64,000 nucleotides of DNA from Pseudomonas xantholysinigenes (GTDB taxonomy: Bacteria > Pseudomonadota > Gammaproteobacteria > Pseudomonadales > Pseudomonadaceae). Shown here piece by piece: positions 34,529-45,459 of this stretch. The position numbers were made by a program, and so were the translations under genes. Position 1 is the stretch's first letter; each line of letters opens with the position of its first letter. The notes under the pieces are model-generated. The model saw nothing but the letters and a program-made list of their open reading frames with translations. It made no database searches and had not been told where the DNA came from. The DNA is taken from contig NZ_CP077095.1 in the NCBI RefSeq assembly GCF_014268885.2, forward strand, positions 1,238,501-1,302,500, in the 5' to 3' direction.

Positions 34529-36136
34529 CTACAGGCCGAGCATATCCCGTGCGACGGCTTCGGCAATGCGAATGCCATCGACACCGGCCGATAGTATACC
34601 GCCGGCATAGCCCGCGCCTTCGCCCGCCGGGAACAGGCCCTTGAGGTTCAGGCTTTGGTAGCTGGCATCACGGGTGATGCGCAGCGGCGATGAAGTACGG
34701 GTCTCGATCCCGGTCAGCACTGCGTCGTGCAGGTTGTAGCCCTTGATCTGGCGGTCGAACGCCGGCAGTGCTTCACGGATCGCTTCGATGGCGAAGTCCG
34801 GCAGGCTCGGCGCCAGGTCGCCCAGGGTCACGCCCGGTTTGTACGAAGGCTCGACGCTGCCCAGCGCCGTGGACGCACGCCCGGCGACGAAGTCGCCGAC
34901 CAGCTGCGCCGGGGCCTGGTAGTTGCTGCCGCCCATCACATAGGCGTGGGCTTCCAGGCGCTCCTGCAGTTCGATACCGGCCAGCGGGCCGCCTGGGTAG
35001 TCGCGCTCGGGGTCGATGCCGACGACGATGCCCGAGTTGGCGTTGCGCTCGTTGCGCGAGTACTGGCTCATGCCGTTGGTCACTACGCGGCCCGGCTCGC
35101 TGGTGGCGGCGACCACGGTGCCGCCCGGGCACATGCAGAAGCTGTAGACCGAACGACCGTTCTTGGCGTGGTGCACCAGTTTATAGTCGGCGGCGCCAAG
35201 CTTCGGGTGGCCGGCGTACTTGCCCAGGCGCGCCTTGTCGATCAGCGATTGTGGGTGCTCGATACGGAAGCCGACCGAGAACGGCTTGGCCTCCATGAAC
35301 ACACCCTTGGCATGCAGCATGCGGAAGGTATCGCGGGCGCTGTGGCCCAGGGCCAGGACCACATGGCGCGAATGCAGTTGCTCACCACTTTGCAGCACCA
35401 CGCCGGTGAGCTGTTCGCCGTCCACCAGCAAGTCGGTGACCTTCTGCTCGAAGCGCACCTCACCACCCAGGGTGATGATTTCCTCACGCATTTTCTCGAC
35501 CATGCTGGTCAGGCGGAAGGTACCAATGTGTGGCTTGTTGATGTAGAGGATTTCGTCCGGCGCGCCGGCCTTGACGAACTCTTCCAGCACCTTGCGGCCA
35601 TGGTGGTTCGGGTCCTTGATCTGGCTGTACAGCTTGCCGTCGGAGAAGGTCCCGGCGCCGCCTTCGCCGAACTGCACGTTGGACTCGGGATTGAGCACGC
35701 TCTTGCGCCACAGGCCCCAGGTGTCCTTGGTGCGTTGGCGCACTTCCTTGCCGCGCTCGAGCACGATCGGCTTGAAGCCCATCTGCGCCAGCAACAGGCC
35801 GGCGAAGATGCCACAAGGGCCGAAACCGACCACGATCGGGCGCTCCTGAAGCTCGCTCGGGGCCTGGCCGACGAACTTGTAGCTGACATCCGGGGCGACG
35901 CCGATCTTGCTGTCGTCCTCGAAGCGGCGCAGCAGTTCGGCTTCGTTGCTGGTCTCAAGATCGATGGTGTAGATGAACAGCATTTCGCTGTTCTTCTTGC
36001 GTGCGTCGTAGCTGCGCTTGAACAGGGTGAAACCGAGCAGTTGCGCGTCGTCGATGCCCAGGCGCTGAACGATGGCCGCGCGCAGCTCATCGTCGGAATG
36101 GTCCAGGGGCAGCTTCAGTTCGGTGATTCGTAGCAT
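34529..36136 (-). CDS. FAD-dependent oxidoreductase (COG2509-type)
   Basis: 535 residues. An N-terminal alpha/beta domain (about 1-95) precedes the dinucleotide motif V-G-F-G-P-C-G-I-F-A-G-L (about 102-113). Later G-E-G-G-A-G-T-F-S-D-G-K and G-E-G-A-G-Y-A-G-G-I complete an FAD site. Bacterial members are predicted dehydrogenases of unknown substrate. The start at 36136 gives M-L-R-I-T-E-L-K-L-P, the usual N-terminus. It is preceded by a gap of about 100 bases and not part of an operon. Confidence 0.88.
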   Translation of the reverse strand: MLRITELKLPLDHSDDELRAAIVQRLGIDDAQLLGFTLFKRSYDARKKNSEMLFIYTIDLETSNEAELLRRFEDDSKIGVAPDVSYKFVGQAPSELQERPIVVGFGPCGIFAGLLLAQMGFKPIVLERGKEVRQRTKDTWGLWRKSVLNPESNVQFGEGGAGTFSDGKLYSQIKDPNHHGRKVLEEFVKAGAPDEILYINKPHIGTFRLTSMVEKMREEIITLGGEVRFEQKVTDLLVDGEQLTGVVLQSGEQLHSRHVVLALGHSARDTFRMLHAKGVFMEAKPFSVGFRIEHPQSLIDKARLGKYAGHPKLGAADYKLVHHAKNGRSVYSFCMCPGGTVVAATSEPGRVVTNGMSQYSRNERNANSGIVVGIDPERDYPGGPLAGIELQERLEAHAYVMGGSNYQAPAQLVGDFVAGRASTALGSVEPSYKPGVTLGDLAPSLPDFAIEAIREALPAFDRQIKGYNLHDAVLTGIETRTSSPLRITRDASYQSLNLKGLFPAGEGAGYAGGILSAGVDGIRIAEAVARDMLGL

Positions 36137-36239
36137 GGCAGGGTCCAGTATCCCGGCCATGGGCGGCCGGCGGCTTTACACAAACCGCCAAGTATAAGCT
36201 GTTCGCCGCCCTGACTGGCAGGATTAAAGTACCCGGCGA

Positions 36240-36917
36240 TCAGAGGTCGCGGGCACCGCCGTAGTAGGCACAGCCTTGCAGGGTCTTGCCGTCCATGCGC
36301 AGCTCGGCCTTGAGGTGACGGATCGCGCCAGTGGCACCGTCGACGCAGCGTTGCGGCGCGACCCACAGCTCGACGCGCTGGCCGTTGGCCTCGCTGGACA
36401 GGCTCAAGCCACCGCCGGGCAGCGCTTCTTCGAGGTACGGCAGCGGCAGCGGTGCCTCGCCTATACGGTTGAGGACCATACCCTTGCCGCTGGCCTTGAT
36501 GTCCCAGTCCGGTTCGTGGCCGCCAGCATGCAGGGTCAGCTGCTTGAAGTTGGGGTCTTCGCAGCCACGGTATTCGGAGGATTCGAGACGGTACAGGCGT
36601 GTCACCTCGAGCTTGCCGTCGCTGCCTGCCTGCTGGGTGCCGGTCATGCGCCCGCGTACATCGGCGAACAGCTTGTCACCGGCATCTTCGGCCAGGTTGG
36701 CAGCTTCCTGGAGGATGCCGGTGCCGGCTGTGTCGTTGATGATGAAACGGCGGCTCTCGCTGCATGGCTTGAACAGGAGCTGGCCGCCGGCCGCGCTCAG
36801 TTCGCCCTGCAGGCGGGTGGTGCCGAGGTTCGGGTCGACTGGCTTTTCGGCCAGCATCTGGCAGCCGGCGAACAGCGGCAGCAGGGCGGTGAGCAGCAGG
36901 GAAGGGGTGAGGCGCAT
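36240..36917 (-). CDS. COG3650-type lipoprotein
   Basis: 225 residues with a lipobox F-A-G-C (Cys19). The body has conserved-looking L-L-F-K-P-C-S-E-S-R-R-F, an S-S-E-Y-R-G-C-E-D segment and a C-terminal G-C-A-Y-Y-G-G, which recall COG3650 envelope proteins. Four body cysteines could form disulphides. Function unknown. The start at 36917 places the hydrophobic signal at the N-terminus. Confidence 0.78.
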   Translation of the reverse strand: MRLTPSLLLTALLPLFAGCQMLAEKPVDPNLGTTRLQGELSAAGGQLLFKPCSESRRFIINDTAGTGILQEAANLAEDAGDKLFADVRGRMTGTQQAGSDGKLEVTRLYRLESSEYRGCEDPNFKQLTLHAGGHEPDWDIKASGKGMVLNRIGEAPLPLPYLEEALPGGGLSLSSEANGQRVELWVAPQRCVDGATGAIRHLKAELRMDGKTLQGCAYYGGARDL

Positions 36918-36999
36918 GGGGCGGGCTCCGGGAAACTTTGCGAAATAACGGGCCACGGTACCGAGGCTGGGCGGTGATCACAAGTGAACCCTGTGTCGG

Positions 37000-37078
37000 C
37001 CCTTTTGCGGGCAAACCCACTTCCATAGGTACATCGGGTAGTGGCGAACCTGTGGGAGCGGGGTTTACCCGCGAAGAG
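37000..37078. repeat. Diverged REP pair
   Basis: A degenerate unit (37000-37030, TTTTGCGGGCAAACCCAC core) faces a better one (37049-37078, TGTGGGAGCGGGGTTTACCC core). Confidence 0.75.
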
Positions 37079-37113
37079 GCCAGGGCAGGCGAGGCATTTC
37101 CACCAGGCAGAAA

Positions 37114-37136
37114 AAAGGGCCTTGCGAAGGCCCTTT
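37114..37136 (-). terminator. Terminator of the bra operon
   Basis: AAAGGGCCTT (37114-37123) pairs with AAGGCCCTTT (37127-37136), with A-rich and T-rich flanks, six bases past the braG stop. Confidence 0.92.
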
Positions 37137-37142
37137 GTTCTT

Positions 37143-37844
37143 TTATCCCCCGAGATACGCGTCGCGCACTTTCGGGTCGGTCAGCAACGCTTCACCGGTG
37201 CCCTGCATCACCACCTTGCCGTTCTCCAGCACATACGCCCGGTCGGCGATCTTCAGTGCCTGGTTGGCGTTCTGCTCCACCAGGAACACGGTCACGCCAT
37301 CGCGGCGCAGCTGTTCGATGATGTCGAAGATCTGCTGGATGATGATCGGCGCCAGGCCCAGAGACGGTTCGTCGAGTAGCAGCAGCTTGGGCTTGCTCAT
37401 CAGCGCCCGGCCGATGGCGAGCATCTGCTGCTCGCCGCCGGACATGGTGCCGCCGCGCTGGATATAGCGCTCCTTCAGGCGCGGGAACAGCTGCAGGACC
37501 TTGTCCAATTGCTCCTGGTAGTCGCCCTTGTCGGTGAAGAACCCGCCCATGGCCAGGTTCTCCTCGACCGTCAGGCGCGAGAACACACGGCGGCCTTCCG
37601 GCACCACCGCGATGCTCTTGCGCATGATGTGCGAGGATGGCTGGCCGACCAGTTCCTCGCCCAGGTACTTGATGCTGCCGCTGCTCGCCTGGGGCGAACC
37701 GCACAGGGTCATCAGCAAGGTCGACTTGCCGGCGCCGTTGGCGCCGATCAGGGTGACGATCTCGCCCTGGTTGATCTCGACGTTGACGCTGTGCAGCGCC
37801 TGGATCTTGCCGTAGAAGGTGGAAACGTTCTCGAACTTCAGCAT
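37143..37844 (-). CDS. braG: Branched-chain amino acid ABC transporter ATPase 2
   Basis: A 233-residue ABC ATPase of the LivF/BraG type. Walker A G-A-N-G-A-G-K-S-T, signature M-S-G-G-E-Q-Q-M-L and Walker B L-L-L-L-D-E-P are intact. It starts directly after the braF stop and is the last gene of the transporter operon. With BraF it powers uptake of Leu, Ile, Val and related amino acids. Confidence 0.97.
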   Translation of the reverse strand: MLKFENVSTFYGKIQALHSVNVEINQGEIVTLIGANGAGKSTLLMTLCGSPQASSGSIKYLGEELVGQPSSHIMRKSIAVVPEGRRVFSRLTVEENLAMGGFFTDKGDYQEQLDKVLQLFPRLKERYIQRGGTMSGGEQQMLAIGRALMSKPKLLLLDEPSLGLAPIIIQQIFDIIEQLRRDGVTVFLVEQNANQALKIADRAYVLENGKVVMQGTGEALLTDPKVRDAYLGG

Positions 37845-38608
37845 TTACGCCTCCCCCAGGTAGGCCTTGATCACATCAGGGTTGCCGCGGATCTCTTCCG
37901 GCGTGCCGTCGGCCAGGGGCGTGCCCTGGTTGATCACCACGATGTGGTCGGAAATGCTCATCACCAGTTTCATGTCGTGCTCGATCAGCAGCACGGTCAC
38001 GTTGTGGGATTCGCGCAGGTAGGCGATGAGGGCCTTGAGGTCCTCGGTCTCCTTGGGGTTCAGGCCGGCGGCCGGTTCGTCGAGCATGATGATCCGCGGT
38101 TGGGTCATCATGCAGCGGGCGATTTCCAGGCGTCGTTGCTGGCCGTAGGCGAGGGTGCCGGCGGTGCGGTTGGCGAATTCGGTCAGGTTGACCTTGTTCA
38201 GCCAGTACTGCGCGCGCTCCATGGCTTCCTTTTCGCTGCGGCGGAAGCTCGGCGTCTTGAACAGGCCGGCGAAGAAGTTGGTGTTCAGGTGGCGGTGCTG
38301 GGCGATCAGCAGGTTTTCCAGCGCGGTCATTTCCTTGAACAGGCGCACGTTCTGGAAGGTCCGTACCACGCCCTTGCGAGCGATCTGATGGCCGGCCAGG
38401 CCCTGGATCGGCTGGCCGTCGAGCAGGATGGTACCGCCGCTGGGCTTGTAGAAGCCGGTGAGGCAGTTGAACACGGTGGTCTTGCCGGCGCCGTTCGGGC
38501 CGATCAATGCCACCACCTGTTTTTCCTTGACGGTCAGGCCTACGCCGTTGACCGCCAACAAGCCGCCGAAGCGCATGCTCAGGCCGCTGACTTGCAGAAT
38601 TTCGCGGC

Positions 38609-38612
<4 letters not shown>
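37845..38612 (-). CDS. braF: Branched-chain amino acid ABC transporter ATPase 1
   Basis: A 255-residue LivG/BraF-type ATPase. Walker [10 protein letters not shown], signature [10 protein letters not shown] and Walker [12 protein letters not shown] are present. It overlaps braE by ATGA (38609-38612). Confidence 0.97.
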
Positions 38613-40785
<2,173 letters not shown>

Positions 40786-40960
40786 TACAGCGCTCCTAAA
40801 AACCTGATTTGCATTTCGCTGGCGGGGGTGACCCGGGCCCTTGTTCTCGCGGTCTTCGCCACGTGATCTTGTGCGGGCACTGCCAGGAAACCGCGGGTGA
40901 CGGTTTTAAGATTTTCAGGTGAGCCGGCCCCCGGATCGCGGGGATCGGGCCCATAGAACC

Positions 40961-40996
40961 TCGTAAAACAAAGCCCACTGCTCGCACAGTGGGCTT
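40961..40996 (-). terminator. Terminator-like hairpin between braC and braD
   Basis: AAGCCCACTG (40971-40980) pairs with CAGTGGGCTT (40987-40996). On the minus strand it is followed by TGTTTTACGA. It is placed to give excess binding protein over membrane subunits. Confidence 0.8.
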
Positions 40997-41020
40997 CTCG
41001 GTCAGCTATTAGTCACGCAG

Positions 41021-42136
41021 TTACTGAGGGGAAACTTCGGTCTTCGGCTTGCCGAAGTGCCATTCGTAGACCACGAACTTGAAGTCCTTCAGGTCGCCTT
41101 TCGCGTCGTAGGACAGGTCGCCGGTCGGGGTCTTGAAGGTGCCGGCGTGGATGGCTTCTGCCACCTTGTCGGCGTCTTCGGATTTGGCGGCCTTGATGCC
41201 TTCGGCGATAAGCTGGACAGCCGAGTAGGCCGGGAACACGAATGGACCGCTCGGGTCCTTACCGTCGGCCTTGATGGCGTCGACGATGGCCTTGTTCGCA
41301 GGGTCGGCGTCGAACGACTTCGGCAGGGTGACCAGCAAGCCTTCGGAGGCGCCCTGGGCGATCTGCGAGATGGAGTCGTTACCCACGCCTTCCGGGCCCA
41401 TGAACTTGGCTTTCAGGCCCTTCTCTTGCGCTTGGCGCAGGATCAGGCCCAGCTCTGGGTGGTAGCCGCCGTAGTAGACGAAGTCGACGTTGTTCTGCTT
41501 GAGCTTCTGGATGATCGAGGAGAAGTCCTTGTCACCGGCGTTCAGGCCTTCGAAGACGGCGACCTTGGTGCCTTTCTTCTCAAGGGTGGTCTTGACCGCG
41601 GTGGCGATGCCTTCGCCGTACTGCTGCTTGTCGTGCAGGACCGCAACGACCTTCGGCTTGACGTGATCGGCGATGTAGTTGCCAGCGGCCGGGCCCTGGG
41701 CGCTGTCCAGGCCGATGGTGCGGAAGATCAGCTTGTAGCCACGGGCGGTGATGTCCGGGGAGGTGGCGGCGGGGGTGATCATGATCACGCCTTCGTCTTC
41801 GTAGATGTCGGACGCAGGCTGGGTGGAACTGGAGCACAGGTGGCCGATCACGTACTTGACGCCATCGTTGACCACTTTGTTGGCGACGGCCACGGCCTGT
41901 TTAGGGTCGCACGCGTCGTCGTATTCCTTGGCTTCGAGCATCTTGCCATCGACGCCGCCCTTGGCGTTGATGTCCTTGATGGCCTGTTTGGCGCCGATGA
42001 ACTGCATGTCGCCGTATTGCGTGACCGGGCCGGTCTTGGGACCGGCGATGCCGATCTTGATGGTGTCGGCGGCAAACGAATGGCTGGCAACCCCGGCCAG
42101 AACCATTGCGGCGAACAGCTTGGAAATCTTGATCAT
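41021..42136 (-). CDS. braC: Branched-chain amino acid periplasmic binding protein
   Basis: 371 residues. Signal peptide about 1-22 (A-S-H-S-F-A/A-D-T). The mature part has the type I periplasmic fold with I-K-I-G-I-A-G-P-K-T-G-P-V, the loop G-H-L-C-S-S-S-T-Q-P-A-S and F-V-Y-Y-G-G-Y-H-P-E. It captures Leu/Ile/Val (and often Ala or Thr) for BraDEFG. GGAG lies seven bases before the ATG. Confidence 0.96.
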   Translation of the reverse strand: MIKISKLFAAMVLAGVASHSFAADTIKIGIAGPKTGPVTQYGDMQFIGAKQAIKDINAKGGVDGKMLEAKEYDDACDPKQAVAVANKVVNDGVKYVIGHLCSSSTQPASDIYEDEGVIMITPAATSPDITARGYKLIFRTIGLDSAQGPAAGNYIADHVKPKVVAVLHDKQQYGEGIATAVKTTLEKKGTKVAVFEGLNAGDKDFSSIIQKLKQNNVDFVYYGGYHPELGLILRQAQEKGLKAKFMGPEGVGNDSISQIAQGASEGLLVTLPKSFDADPANKAIVDAIKADGKDPSGPFVFPAYSAVQLIAEGIKAAKSEDADKVAEAIHAGTFKTPTGDLSYDAKGDLKDFKFVVYEWHFGKPKTEVSPQ

Positions 42137-42494
42137 AGTGCTCCACTCATTCTGTTGTAATTCTTATAGTCCTGAGGCCAGGGCTACAGACCGGGCGGGA
42201 TTCGCGGACTGGCTACGCCATGCCGTAACCCCACCTTCCCCCGGAACATGTCCCGGAACTGTACCGGTACAGTGTAGAGCGCTGTCCGAGCGCTTGAAAA
42301 GCGGGCGAAAAGCGTCTGTCTCGAGGGGTGTCGCCTGATCGACATAAAGATACAGAAAAGCGCCATCAATTTGCCTGCATCTTCGGCCCGTCCCCACAAA
42401 CTCGGGCCGGATCGACCAAATTACGTATTTGAAACCGGGTTTTTCTGCAAAAATGCCGGCCTTTTTTGTTGGACGATCTTTGTGCAGGTAACCC
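42137..42494. other. braC / DUF2288 divergent intergenic region
   Basis: 358 bases with divergent promoters. It contains a perfect 16-bp palindrome (42258-42273), a direct repeat CCGGAAC near 42241-42259 and a T-rich AAAATGCCGGCCTTTTTT stretch near 42450. No small gene was found. Confidence 0.6.
42258..42273. promoter_or_regulatory. Perfect 16-bp palindrome ACTGTACCGGTACAGT
   Basis: A perfect dyad lying 122 bases upstream of braC and 222 upstream of the DUF2288 gene. The size and symmetry suit a dimeric repressor such as a TetR- or GntR-type protein. The regulator is unknown. Confidence 0.5.
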
Positions 42495-42800
42495 ATGACT
42501 GATCAAGTAAGCACCCTCTATGCCAAATTGCTCGGCGAGACGGCCGTCATCGAGTGGAAAGCCCTGGAGCGTTTCTGGGCCAAGGGTGACCTGATTTGGG
42601 TCGACCCCAGCCTTGACCTGATCACCGTTGCCGAGGCGATGGCCGAGAATCGCAGCGAGATCTTCGCCAAGTGGCGTAATGATGGCACTGTCGGAGCAGT
42701 CTCTGCCGAGCAGGCACTCGACCTGCAAACCCGCGATCCAGAGATCTGGGCGGTAGTGGTTTCGCCGTTCATCGTGATTCAAGCGAAGAAAGCGGAATAA
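42495..42800 (+). CDS. DUF2288 protein
   Basis: 101 residues, acidic and cytoplasmic. The opening T-L-Y-A-K-L-L-G-E-T-A-V-I-E-W-K-A-L-E and the later W-V-V-S-P-F-I-V-I-Q-A-like end (here A-V-V-V-S-P-F-I-V-I-Q) match DUF2288. Function unknown. Confidence 0.88.
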   Translation: MTDQVSTLYAKLLGETAVIEWKALERFWAKGDLIWVDPSLDLITVAEAMAENRSEIFAKWRNDGTVGAVSAEQALDLQTRDPEIWAVVVSPFIVIQAKKAE

Positions 42801-42983
42801 GTACGCGCTTTTTTAGTGCGTGAAAACGCGCAGGCGCCTCGAGAGAGTGCGCATTGACGCTCACGTAAGGTGGAAGTTGGTAACAGTGGCGGGGTAATTC
42901 GGCGGGGCGGTAACAGTTTACGGAATGCGTAACTGGGGAGCTGTGTAGCTCACTCGCATTCGCCGTTTCGCGCCAAGCTCGCC

Positions 42984-43072
42984 CCTGTGGGAGCGGGCTT
43001 GCCCGCGAAGCTGGCGCCGCGGTGTATGGCACCGGCTTTGCCGGTGTTCGCGGGCAAGCCCGCTCCCACAGG
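42984..43072. repeat. Perfect inverted REP pair
   Basis: Two 26-bp units (42984-43009 and 43047-43072) are exact inverted copies (core GTGGGAGCGGGCTTGCCCG), 37 bases apart. The loop also carries a CACCGGC/GCCGGTG stem. Confidence 0.93.
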
Positions 43073-43083
43073 GTTCGGCTGTA

Positions 43084-45267
43084 TCAGTAATCCACGCGCC
43101 CGGTATGGCTGTTCAGCGAAATCACCCGGGTCTTGCCGATGCGATGACGGAAGATCTCGCGCAGGTACTTCACCGCCTTCTTCACGCACTCACGCGACAG
43201 GCGGATGTCGTTGATCGAGACGAAACGGCTCTTGTCGTTGATCAGCTCGCGGTATTTCTTCTCGTACATCGGCTTGATCGCGTACCAGTTGGTGTCGAGG
43301 ATCTTCGCCGGGTTCTCGAACTCGTTGAGCAGGTCGTCGATACGCTCCTCTTCGAAGTGCTCGCTGGTGATGAACTCGAGGATCGCATTGTCCATGGTGT
43401 CGTCGAAGCGGTACGGATTACGCGCGAAGCAACGCTTGATGAACGCCACGATCAGGGTCAGGAAGTCGTCCGACAGGCATGGGCTCTTGGCGATCAGGGT
43501 GGTCAGCGACAGGTTGGCCGAGGCGCCGATCACCAGGGCGTAACGCTTGAGCGTGGTGTTGGGGAACAGGCTGTTGAGGTGGGTCTTGAGCCGGTTCAGG
43601 TCCATGTACGACAGCTTGTAGTCCTTGGGCAGGGAAACGATCGACACCACCGACGAGCAGTTCTTGAAGAAGTGCAGGTCGTGCAGGGCCGCGGCGTCGT
43701 AGCCCGAGGCCTGGTACTGCTCCAGCGCGGCGCGGTAGCGACGCGACTCGATCGGCAGCAGGCTGATGCCTTCGATGGCCTGGGTCTGCTTGTTGAAGTG
43801 CGGCAAGTCGATGGAGCGGAAGAACAGGTCGTCGATGTCCAGCCGTGGCTGCTCGCGCTCGAACACCTTGAACTTGTCCGACCCCGCCGGCGGCACTTCC
43901 GGTACCACCGACTCGGCGTAGGCGATGGCCACCGGGCCGGCCAGGCTCATGAACAGGTCGTTGGCATCCAGGCGGATGGTCTCGCCGATGTCGATGCCGG
44001 CGCGGCGGAAGTAGTTCTGGTCGTAGTCGGTGGTCACCGCCTGGGCGGTGAGGATGTTGAAGATCTGCTGGGAGATGTACTGGTTGGCGTGCTTCTCCAT
44101 GGCGTTGACGTCGATGTTCTGGATCGTGCCGTCATCGCTCTCCTCGGCATAGCGCATGATGTCGTTGGAGATCAGCATCATCGCGTTCCACGGGCGGATG
44201 CGGCCCATGACGCTGGCTTCGCTGCTGTCTTCATTGTCGAAGTTGTACGAGAAGTCCCATTCCTCCGACAGGTACTTGCACAGCAGGCGCCCGGCGTTGA
44301 TGTGCAGTGCCTCGGACATTTCGCTGCGGTGGTCGGAGGCATTGGGCAGCACGCAGATGCCGCTGGTGAAAATCGGCTCGAAGACGAACGAATGCCCGCT
44401 CTTGCCGTCGTTCTCGTCGGCCGGCTTGGTGTCGAAGGTCTTGTTCATGTACGAGTACTGCTGGGCCAGGCCGAACTCCGAGGCCATGCCCGAGCCGGTA
44501 CCGCCGCCGGCGCTGAAGATGTAGAAGTACAGGCGCGACTGGTTGGCCTTGATGCCGCAGGAGTCGATCAGGTAGGAGTGGATCAGCTTCCAGTCGGCGC
44601 TGGAGAAACGCTGGGTGTCCTTGTTGAGGATGATCTTGGCCAGGTACTGGCCGAGGATCGGCGCGTTGCCGGCGCCACCGGCATGCACCTCGGACAGGTC
44701 CATGATCTTCATCTTGCTGTAGTCGCGCAAAAAGCCGCCGCGCTCGCCCTTGCGCGAAAAGCGGATACGCCCGGCGATGTCCTTGTCGAGGTCGCCAAGC
44801 ATCACCAGAGGCTCGACCAGGAACACTGGCTTGGCCGCCTTGCTCTGCACCAGGCGCAGGTTCTGGCGGATCCAGCGCGCCGGGCTGTAGCCCGCTTCAC
44901 CTTTGAAGCGGTCCTCGTTGTTGAACTCGTTGAGGAAAAAGGTACGGGCGTTGTACACCAGCTCCGCCACGTCCAGGGCGATGTTCGAGCCACAACGGCC
45001 TAGGCCGATCAGGCACACCGACGGGAACTGCTGCTCCAGGCGCAACTGGTCCTCGTCCTCGACGTGCAGGTTCTGCGGGAACACCAGCTCGCGCAGGCCG
45101 TCGAGGTTGTCGAGGATGCGCTGGATGTCCTGCTCGGTGAAGTACAGGTACTGCTGCGCGGGCAGGCTACGGGCGACGGGCAGGTCGCGGGCGCTGCCGG
45201 CAGCCGGTGAGGTGGGGCTGAGCGACGACTCGGGGAGCGCATTGGCAGAAGTGTTCGTAGAGGTCAT
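43084..45267 (-). CDS. Tubulin/FtsZ-like GTPase-domain protein
   Basis: 727 residues from the ATG at 45267. A hydrophilic N-terminus (1-45) is followed by C-L-I-G-L-G-R-C-G-S-N-I-A (85-97), like the first nucleotide loop of FtsZ. The tubulin signature is F-S-A-G-G-G-T-G-S-G-M (251-261). A long C-terminal part (about 480-727) has no motif I know. It resembles the Tubulin_2/FtsZ-like families proposed to act in membrane remodelling. It is not the cell-division FtsZ, which is about 390 residues in the dcw cluster. It stands alone, upstream of a REP pair. The start is uncertain because no strong ribosome site is visible. Confidence 0.85.
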   Translation of the reverse strand: MTSTNTSANALPESSLSPTSPAAGSARDLPVARSLPAQQYLYFTEQDIQRILDNLDGLRELVFPQNLHVEDEDQLRLEQQFPSVCLIGLGRCGSNIALDVAELVYNARTFFLNEFNNEDRFKGEAGYSPARWIRQNLRLVQSKAAKPVFLVEPLVMLGDLDKDIAGRIRFSRKGERGGFLRDYSKMKIMDLSEVHAGGAGNAPILGQYLAKIILNKDTQRFSSADWKLIHSYLIDSCGIKANQSRLYFYIFSAGGGTGSGMASEFGLAQQYSYMNKTFDTKPADENDGKSGHSFVFEPIFTSGICVLPNASDHRSEMSEALHINAGRLLCKYLSEEWDFSYNFDNEDSSEASVMGRIRPWNAMMLISNDIMRYAEESDDGTIQNIDVNAMEKHANQYISQQIFNILTAQAVTTDYDQNYFRRAGIDIGETIRLDANDLFMSLAGPVAIAYAESVVPEVPPAGSDKFKVFEREQPRLDIDDLFFRSIDLPHFNKQTQAIEGISLLPIESRRYRAALEQYQASGYDAAALHDLHFFKNCSSVVSIVSLPKDYKLSYMDLNRLKTHLNSLFPNTTLKRYALVIGASANLSLTTLIAKSPCLSDDFLTLIVAFIKRCFARNPYRFDDTMDNAILEFITSEHFEEERIDDLLNEFENPAKILDTNWYAIKPMYEKKYRELINDKSRFVSINDIRLSRECVKKAVKYLREIFRHRIGKTRVISLNSHTGRVDY

Positions 45268-45459
45268 AGTGCGCCATTTGCCTGAAGTGATTGGCTTCCC
45301 GGTGATGCATGTCATCTGGCCATCACGGAGAAATTTCGCGACTTTATCAGTGCGTCTTTTTTTTATGCGATAGGGGTTTTCCTTAGCGCTTCTAAGGTTT
45401 TTGCCTCGCACCCGCATTGCATCGTCCGTTTGTCACGCTTCTTTAATCTGGAGTTGCTC

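Noticed and set aside
34727..36133. 468-codon frame antisense to the FAD oxidoreductase
   Set aside because: Third-position GC mirror of a real gene. No family features.
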